Source: Paenibacillus soyae (GTDB lineage: Bacteria; Bacillota; Bacilli; Paenibacillales; Paenibacillaceae). From it: a stretch of DNA of 64,000 bases. The DNA lies in assembly GCF_024623455.1 (NCBI RefSeq), contig NZ_JANIPJ010000017.1, positions 1 to 64,000 on the forward strand, written 5' to 3'. Shown here piece after piece: positions 8,752 through 15,300 of the stretch (the first letter of the stretch is position 1; each line of letters begins with the position of its first letter). Below the pieces are notes generated by a model. It was not told the origin of the DNA. It did not search any database and saw only the letters and a list, made by a program, of their open reading frames with translations. A program made the translations under genes and the position numbers.

Positions 8752-10295
8752 TGGGCATCCTGCAGCTCCTACGCGCCTTGGCGAAGATGAGATTAGGCCA
8801 TCCTGCGGGACTCTATAGACTGCTGGCCGTCATCTGCCGTTACGGCATAAATGTGATGGCCCTGCTCAAGCTCGCGGAGAGAACGTACGGCGCGCGCGAC
8901 GCGCTCGCCGACGACCGGGAGACGCTTAGCTTCAGGGAGTTGTCGGACGCGTCGGAACGTCTCGCCCGATCCCTTCGCGACAAGTATGGCTTGGCTCCCG
9001 GCCGCAAGGTCGCGCTCTTATGCCGGAATCACGCTTCGCTTGCGAAGTCGGTGTTCGCCGTGACTTATACGGGAGCCGATCTGTACTTGCTAAATACGGA
9101 GATGAGTCCAGGGCAATATGACCGTCTGGCTGAGGAATACCGTTTCGACTTGCTCATTCATGACGAGGATTGGGCGACGAAGCTCAGGCAAACGTCATAC
9201 CGCTGCGAGACGCTGCTCAGCTATCACGAGCAAAAGCCTTCTGTCAGCAGCTTATCGGCCTCTGGAGCCAGCTCCGGGGATCGGCTAGGGAGGCGCCGGT
9301 CCGGCAGGCTGATGCTGCTGACCGGCGGGACGACGGGCCGGCCCAAACAGGCCCCGCATCGTCCATCCCTGTTCACGTATTTGGCCCCGTTCACCGCGAT
9401 GCTGTCCAGGCTTCGTCTCATGCGCTACGAAACGGGCTACGTCGCGACGCCGATCTATCATGGCTACGGGGTCGCGCTTCTGCTGCTGTTCGTGGCGACC
9501 GGAACCAAGACGGTACTGACGTCCGTCTTCCGCGCGGAACAGGCCTGTGAGCTTATCCAAAAGCATCGGGTTGAAGTCGCTGCCGTCGTGCCGCTTATGC
9601 TCCATAAGATGCTGGATGCGGATGACGGGGCGCTGGCCTCCCTTCGCTGCATCGCTTCGGGCGGAGCCGAGCTGAGTCCCAAGCTCGCCCGCCGGGTATC
9701 TCGGACGCTCGGCGACGTCCTGTACAATCTGTACGGCACTTCGGAAGGCGGCCTCTTGACCATTGCAACGCCCCGGGATTTGTCGGCCGCGGAGCTCACC
9801 GTCGGGAAGCGCATCGCCGGCGTGCCTCTCCGCGTGCTAAGATCGGACGGCAGCCCGGCTGTTGCAGGGGAAATTGGACGATTATGCTTGCGCAAGAGGA
9901 GAACCTTCGGCGACCGTCGGAGCGGATGGCTCGAGACGGGAGACAGAGGGTACCGGGATGAACGGGGGCGTTATTTTTTGTGCGGCAGAGAGGACGACAT
10001 GATCGTCTCGGCCGGGGAGAACGTATTCCCGTCCGATGTCGAGCAGGTTCTCCTTCTTCATCCGGACGTGGAGGACGCTGCGGTAGTCGGCATCCCCGAC
10101 GAGGCGTTCGGCCAGAGATTAAGGGCCGCCGTGCAGCCCGCCGCAGGAGCGGAGCTGACGGAGGAGTCGCTAAGGTCATGGCTGCAGCCCCGGATTGCGC
10201 GGTACCAGATGCCGAAAGAAATCATGATGGTGGATCGCATTCCCTATACTTCGGTCGGGAAGCGGGATCGGAAGCAGTTAAAAATAACAACATAG
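8751..10295 (+). CDS. AMP-forming acyl-CoA synthetase/ligase
   Basis: A 514-residue member of the ANL superfamily that activates a carboxylic acid to an acyl-adenylate and then transfers it to CoA. Motif A3 reads LTGGTTGRPK (near residue 190), A5 is YGTSEGG, A7 is WLETGDRG, and the C-terminal domain has GREDDMIVSAGENVFPSDVE and the catalytic lysine in SVGKRDRKQLK. An atypical PKQAPHRP replaces the usual PKG-[VS]-H after A3. The frame is open well upstream inside the SDR gene; ATG 8751, overlapping the SDR stop after a purine-rich GGAGGGAGGGGGAG site, is the natural start. Fatty or aryl acid substrate cannot be told apart here. Confidence 0.92.
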   Translation: MGILQLLRALAKMRLGHPAGLYRLLAVICRYGINVMALLKLAERTYGARDALADDRETLSFRELSDASERLARSLRDKYGLAPGRKVALLCRNHASLAKSVFAVTYTGADLYLLNTEMSPGQYDRLAEEYRFDLLIHDEDWATKLRQTSYRCETLLSYHEQKPSVSSLSASGASSGDRLGRRRSGRLMLLTGGTTGRPKQAPHRPSLFTYLAPFTAMLSRLRLMRYETGYVATPIYHGYGVALLLLFVATGTKTVLTSVFRAEQACELIQKHRVEVAAVVPLMLHKMLDADDGALASLRCIASGGAELSPKLARRVSRTLGDVLYNLYGTSEGGLLTIATPRDLSAAELTVGKRIAGVPLRVLRSDGSPAVAGEIGRLCLRKRRTFGDRRSGWLETGDRGYRDERGRYFLCGREDDMIVSAGENVFPSDVEQVLLLHPDVEDAAVVGIPDEAFGQRLRAAVQPAAGAELTEESLRSWLQPRIARYQMPKEIMMVDRIPYTSVGKRDRKQLKITT

Positions 10296-10312
10296 AAAGC
10301 CGGTATGTCGTC

Positions 10313-10443
10313 ATGAATGGTTGGCAAGCGAAGCTTGAACGGCCAAGCGCCGCGTTTTTGTCCCGATATTTTTCGGGCAGCTCGATGGATTATAAGCAAG
10401 TTTTCGGCATTATCATTCCTATCTTCGTGGATTCGGCGTTTAT
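10313..10443 (+). pseudogene. MATE efflux transporter, N-terminal fragment
   Basis: Starting at ATG 10313, the translation contains MDYKQVFGIIIPIFVD then SAFI, the characteristic first transmembrane helix of one MATE (multidrug and toxin extrusion) subfamily. Family similarity ends at TTTAT 10439-10443, where the inserted element begins. The matching C-terminal pieces are found after the element at 11836-12141. The gene is therefore broken and cannot make a transporter. Confidence 0.75.
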
Positions 10444-10474
10444 CAAAGACACCGAGAATACTCTTGCCTCTAAA

Positions 10475-10502
10475 CTACCTTGCTCACGAAGTGAGAGTGT
10501 AG
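10475..10502 (+). repeat. Left-end subterminal hairpin of the TnpB element
   Basis: Imperfect hairpin with arms CTAC...CTCAC and GTGAG...GTAG around the loop GAA. Its position just inside the left boundary fits the foldback recognised by IS200/IS605 transposases. Confidence 0.55.
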
Positions 10503-10550
10503 GCAGGGGATGAATCGGGAATTTTGCTGGTGAATAAATACGAACGTATG

Positions 10551-10559
10551 TGCTATAAT
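10551..10559 (+). promoter_or_regulatory. Extended -10 promoter for tnpB
   Basis: TGC directly before a perfect TATAAT at 10554-10559 gives an extended -10 (TGnTATAAT). The -35 region (TGAATA, 17-base spacer) is poor. Confidence 0.45.
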
Positions 10560-10609
10560 TAGGATGGGTTAACATCCATCTCTTTTGTAGCGAGGTGATG
10601 AATCAGACG

Positions 10610-11697
10610 ATGATCCAGCATAAAGCATTCAAATTTCGCATCTATCCGAGTCAAGAACAAATTATGCAGATGCGCAAAACATTGGGTTGCAGCCGCTTTG
10701 TGTTCAACCAACTTCTAGCGAAGTGGAATGAGACTTTTCAGGCCACCGCAAGGGCTTGTCCTATAACACCTGTGCATAGCTGCTTCCTGCTATGAAGCGC
10801 GAGTGGCCATGGTTGAAAGAAGTGGACAGCATTGCGCTGCAGTCGGCTGTGCGAAACTTGGCTGACGGATTTCAGCGCTTCTTCAAGAAACAGAATGATC
10901 CACCTCGTTTCAAAAGTCGCAAGCATCCCGTACAAAGCTATACGACGCGGTATACGAACGGGAATATTGCGGTGAGGGGTGATCGTTTGCAGCTTCCCAA
11001 GCTGGGATGGGTGCGCTATGCGAAGTCAAGAGAGATCGAAGGCCGGATTCTATCGGCTAATGTACGGCTTGCCCCAAGCGGCAAATGGTTTGTCGCGTTG
11101 GTATGCGAGGTGGACATCCAGCCCCTTCCCTTAACGGAAGGCATGCTTGGCATAGACATGGGCATCAAGCAGCTTGCTGTACCTTCGGAAGGCCTTGCCG
11201 TGGAAAATCCAAGATATACGTTGCGATATGAAAAGCTGCTCGCGAAGTGGCAACGTATCCTTGCGAGAAGAAAGCGAGGCGGAAGCAACTGGTCCAAAGC
11301 GAAAGGAAAAGTTGCCCTCATCCATGAAAAAATTCGAAATAGCCGATTAGACGCGATGCATAAGCAGACTACGAAATGGATCCGTGAAAACCAAACGATC
11401 TGTCTCGAGGACTTACGTATTGCTAGTATGATGAAGAACCGACACCTCGCCAAACACATAGCAGATGCTTCTTGGGGCGAGATGAGACGGCAACTGCATT
11501 ACAAAGCTAGGTGGTATGGCCGAACCATTAAGGCAACACCGGTTTTCGCGCCAACGAGTCAAACCTGTCACGTCTGTGAAAACAAGCATGCAGAGGTGAA
11601 GGATTTAAGCATTCGGGTATGGAAGTGTTCCTTCTGCCAAACGGTCCATGACCGAGACAGGAATGCGGCACAAAACATAAAAGCCATGGCCTTGTAG
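10610..11697 (+). pseudogene. tnpB: tnpB, RNA-guided nuclease gene with frameshift and amber codon
   Basis: The frame from ATG 10610 (MIQHKAFKFRIYPSQEQ) matches TnpB but runs off family at about 10748. Reading one base differently (AAG GGC at 10750) restores GLSYNTCA, so one base has been lost from an expected GGC codon. That restored frame then meets TAG at 10777, before LLP AMKREWPWLKEVDS continues TnpB to the stop at 11697. The nuclease residues are all present downstream: D in GIDMGIK, E in ICLEDLRI, D in HDRDRNAAQN, and a CxxC...CxxC zinc finger (CHVC, CSFC). The protein as encoded lacks a contiguous N-terminal domain and is most likely inactive; an internal start at 10792 could give a truncated product. 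Confidence 0.85.
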
Positions 11698-11835
11698 TGA
11701 AGGAATTAGGAACTGTGGGAACCACAGGGATCGCTTGGTGTACGATGTTTCGAAAGGAATTATCGCTACAGCTTTGCCCCGATAGGAGCAACTACCCAAG
11801 AATCCTCCAACTCTTTAGGTGGCGGGAGTGTTCAA
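11650..11835 (+). ncRNA. Putative omega-RNA (reRNA) of the TnpB element
   Basis: In TnpB systems the guide RNA is transcribed from the 3' end of tnpB through the right end of the element. Here that stretch holds a perfect CTGTGG-GAA-CCACAG hairpin (11713-11727) and a terminal imperfect hairpin CTCCAAC...GGTGGCGGGAG (11805-11828) just before the boundary, the arrangement seen in this IS group. The terminal stem carries mismatches consistent with decay. The 5' end is a guess. The guide that would follow is the downstream MATE sequence from 11836. Confidence 0.5.
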
Positions 11836-12141
11836 TTGCTGCGGTTTAATCAAACGTTGAAGTTCCGGATCGGCGAGACGTTTCGCATGCATAAGTATAT
11901 TTTGAAAAAAATCATGTACATCGGCGTGCCGTTCGCGGCTGAGGATTCCGAATTTACATCGATCGTTTCGCTGTTGACGATGTGGTTGTTCCGGATCATA
12001 CTTGGCTATATTCTGGGCATCTCGCTCGGCTTCGGATTGATGGGCGTTTGGGTGGCCATAGTTGCGGAATGGGGAGTAAGGGGGGCCTTCTTCTACTTGC
12101 GGTTCAAGGGAGAAAAGTGGTACAAGCATAAGCTGATTTAG
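11836..12141 (+). pseudogene. MATE efflux transporter, internally deleted C-terminal fragments
   Basis: Two non-adjacent parts of a MATE protein are joined in one frame. The first (to about 11935) reads RIGETFRMHKYILKKIMYIGVP, which in intact relatives belongs to the mid-protein linker and start of helix 7. The second, from about 11945, reads FTSIVSLLTMWLFRI ... GVWVAIVAEWGVRGAFF and ends with the family C-terminus. Roughly 130-170 residues that should lie between them are missing. With the N-terminal stub at 10313 this shows at least two deletions plus the insertion. Confidence 0.72.
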
Positions 12142-12186
12142 ACGATTGAGCTATGGATTCCAAAAAAAATTAAACATGCAAGAATA

Positions 12187-12216
12187 GACGCCTGATTTTC
12201 AGGCGTCTTCTTTGTG
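12187..12216 (+). terminator. Rho-independent terminator after the MATE remnant
   Basis: Stem GACGCCTGA / TCAGGCGTC with loop TTT, followed by TTCTTTGTGTT. It insulates the collagen-like gene from upstream transcription. Confidence 0.78.
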
Positions 12217-12276
12217 TTCGACGATCTGTATGGCCCGTGAAGCTTTCCTGGGATGACATGATGCATCCTCGAAAGA

Positions 12277-12285
12277 CATATGTAA
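12277..12285 (+). promoter_or_regulatory. Possible mother-cell sigma (E/K-like) -10 element
   Basis: CATATGTAA resembles the CATAnnnT- -10 element of sporulation sigma factors E and K, with one mismatch to the sigma-K form. No good -35 was found. Transcription from here would begin just before the ribosome site at 12302-12310, which agrees with translation starting at 12318. Weak evidence. Confidence 0.25.
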
Positions 12286-12317
12286 ATAATGGAGCGTTTG
12301 GAAGGAGGTGCGGACCG

Positions 12318-15300
12318 ATTCCGAATCCGAGACGAAGAAGAAAGCTGGCGAAAGCGAAGCAAGCCCGTTCGCAGAAGTTCATCGATAGACATTCCAATAG
12401 GAGCAAAGTTAAGCTGCACAAAAAACGGAAGCAGATCCTTCGATTAACGAGACTTACAATGCCGCCGACCGGATTGACCGGTCCAACGGGACCGACGGGG
12501 CCGCCAGGCATTGCAGGCCCTCCGGGTCCCGAAGGACCGCGCGGGCCGAGAGGGGTCGAGGGGAAGCGTGGAAAGAGAGGAAAGACCGGTCCGACGGGCC
12601 CTCCCGGGCCAATGGGTTTACCAGGACCGCCGGGAATGCGGGGTCTGCAAGGTCCTCCCGGCGAGAGGGGGCCGGCCGGACCTGCCGGAGAGAGAGGCCA
12701 GACGGGAGCGCAAGGGTTGCCCGGTCCTGCCGGAGAGAGAGGCCCGACGGGCGCGCAGGGCTTGCCCGGACCGACCGGAGAGAGAGGGGCGACAGGTGCT
12801 CAAGGCTTGCCCGGACCGACCGGCGAGAGAGGAGCGACCGGTGCCCTAGGAATGCCCGGCCCTACCGGAGAGCGGGGACCTACCGGCGCGCAAGGCTCGC
12901 CTGGCCCTGCCGGGGAAATAGGCCCGACGGGAGCGCAGGGCTTGCCCGGCCCCGCCGGAGAGAGAGGCCCGACGGGCGCGCAAGGCTTGCCCGGACCGAC
13001 CGGCGAGAGAGGGGCGACGGGAGCGCAAGGCTTGCCTGGCCCTGCCGGCGAGACCGGACCGACGGGAGCGCAAGGCTTGACTGGACCCACTGGTGAGAGA
13101 GGGGCGACGGGTGCGCAGGGCATGCCCGGACCTGCTGGCGAGATAGGGCCGACAGGGCCTACGGGTCCAAGCGGTGCTGCCGGGGAGCCGGGGCCTACTG
13201 GAGCCACGGGGGCGACAGGGGCGCCAGGTGCCCCGGGCGTAACCGGACCGCCGGGTCCTGTTGGGCCAGCTGGGGGAACGGGAGCGATTGGACCGACCGG
13301 ACCCCAAGGCGAAGCAGGACCGGCAGGACCGCAAGGCGCCGCGGGCGCGACCGGCGCCGCCGGGCCTACGGGGCCGCAAGGGGAAGCCGGCGTTACGGGC
13401 GCTCCCGGTCCGACTGGAGCAACCGGCGAGACGGGAGCGACCGGAGCGACCGGGCCGACGGGGCCGGAGGGAGCAGCCGGCGAGATAGGAGCCGCAGGAC
13501 CGACAGGCCCGCTTGGGCCGACGGGCTTGCAAGGCGCCACCGGTCCGACGGGACCTGCAGGTTTGCAGGGAGAGGCCGGCCCGCCGGGGCCTGTCGGCGC
13601 AACGGGTCCTCCGGGACCGCAGGGAGCGACGGGAGAAGCCGGCCCGACCGGACCGATCGGCGGGACCGGTCCGACCGGAGCACCCGGCGAGCAGGGGGCG
13701 CAGGGATTTGCCGGGCCGGTTGGACCGACGGGACCTCAAGGCGGGCAAGGACCAACGGGTTCTCCCGGACCCGAAGGCGGGCAGGGTCCGACGGGTCCCG
13801 GGGGAGAGCAAGGGCCGACGGGGCCGCTTGGTCCGGTCGGACCGACGGGACCGTCCGGACCGATGGGAGCTACAGGGGTTCAAGGACCTCTCGGTCCCGC
13901 GGGAGCAACCGGTCCAACCGGTGTCGGAGCGACGGGGCCTACGGGTCCAACGGGCGCGGAAGGACCGACGGGAGCGACTGGCCCGACGGGTCCGGCGGGA
14001 GGCCCGCCGGGGCCTACGGGTCCAACGGGACCGCCTGGTCCAGCGGGAGGCCCGACCGGTCCGACGGGACCTACGGGACCTACGGGGCCGACGGGAGATA
14101 TCGGCCCGACCGGCGCTCAGGGGGACCAAGGCGCGGTCGGTCCGACCGGTCCGACGGGTCCTCAGGGCGCTACCGGAATAGTGGGTCCGCAAGGGCCTGT
14201 TGGTGTTACAGGACCGCCAGGTCCTCAAGGCGAGCTCGGCCCGACGGGGCCTCAAGGTGCGACAGGTCCAGCCGGCGAGCCCGGCGCTCCAGGCGCGCAA
14301 GGCCCGACGGGACCGCCCGGCGTCACCGGTCCAATCGGACCGGCTGGAGCGACGGGGCCCGCCGGACCGGAAGGCTCCCAAGGCACGGCGGGTCCGCAGG
14401 GCGTGCAAGGGCCGACTGGCGAGGTCGGGCCGGCCGGACCGATCGGACCGACGGGAGCTCCGGGTCCGGTCGGACCTCAAGGAGAAGCAGGTCCGACGGG
14501 TCCTCAAGGCGTACCGGGCCCGACCGGCGTGCAAGGGCCGACGGGCAGCATCGGCCCGACTGGCGCGCAAGGAGAGGCGGGTCCGACAGGCTTGGAAGGG
14601 CCGGCGGGACCGCAGGGAGAAGCAGGGCCTCAAGGCTTGCCCGGCGAGCCGGGTCCGACGGGACCGCAAGGGCCGACCGGCGGAGTCGGACCGACAGGTC
14701 CGCAAGGAGAGCCCGGCGCGCCAGGAGCGCAAGGGCCAGCCGGCGTACAAGGAGCGGCCGGTCCGACGGGAGCGGATGGGGCTCAAGGCCCGACGGGTCC
14801 GCAAGGGCCTGCCGGCGTGATCGGTCCAACGGGCGCCCAAGGGGAGCAGGGGCCGCAAGGGCTGCAAGGAGATACCGGGCCCCAAGGCGCGGCCGGTCCC
14901 GCGGGGCCGGCAGGGCCGACGGGACCTGCGGGTCCGCAGGGCGATGTCGGCGCGACAGGCATGATAGGCGTGCAAGGCCCTACAGGTCCTGCGGGAAGCG
15001 CGGGTCCGACGGGTCCGACCGGCCCGCAAGGCGCTGCGGGACCGACCGGAGCGGCCGGCGATTCGGGGCCGCAAGGACCCGCGGGGCCGGCGGGGAGCAC
15101 GGGCGAGCAAGGAGTGCTTGGTCCGACAGGGCCGCAAGGAGCGGACGGCGCGACTGGCCCGCAGGGTCCGACGGGACCGGCGGGAGCGACCGGACCGGCT
15201 GGCGTTCAAGGTCCGGCCGGTCCGCAAGGACCGGAAGGAGCGATCGGACCGACAGGGCCTGCCGGAGAGATTGGCGCGACGGGTGCAGCCGGACCGCAAG

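Larger units (their letters stand above)
10444..11835 (+). mobile_element. TnpB-only IS605/IS1341-type element, decayed
   Basis: An insertion of about 1.39 kb with lower GC than its flanks, sitting inside a MATE gene directly after TTTAT (10439-10443), a plausible target-adjacent motif. It has no terminal inverted repeats or target duplication, as expected for the HUH-transposase IS200/IS605 group, but a subterminal hairpin at the left end (10475-10502) and structured sequence at the right end (11711-11830). It carries only tnpB and no tnpA, so it would need a transposase in trans. Both ends were placed from where MATE-like sequence stops and restarts, so they may be off by a few bases. Confidence 0.7.

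Noticed and set aside
10439..11840. Possible target-site duplication or inverted terminal repeats around the TnpB element.
   Set aside because: None found. This agrees with the IS200/IS605 mechanism, which makes neither.
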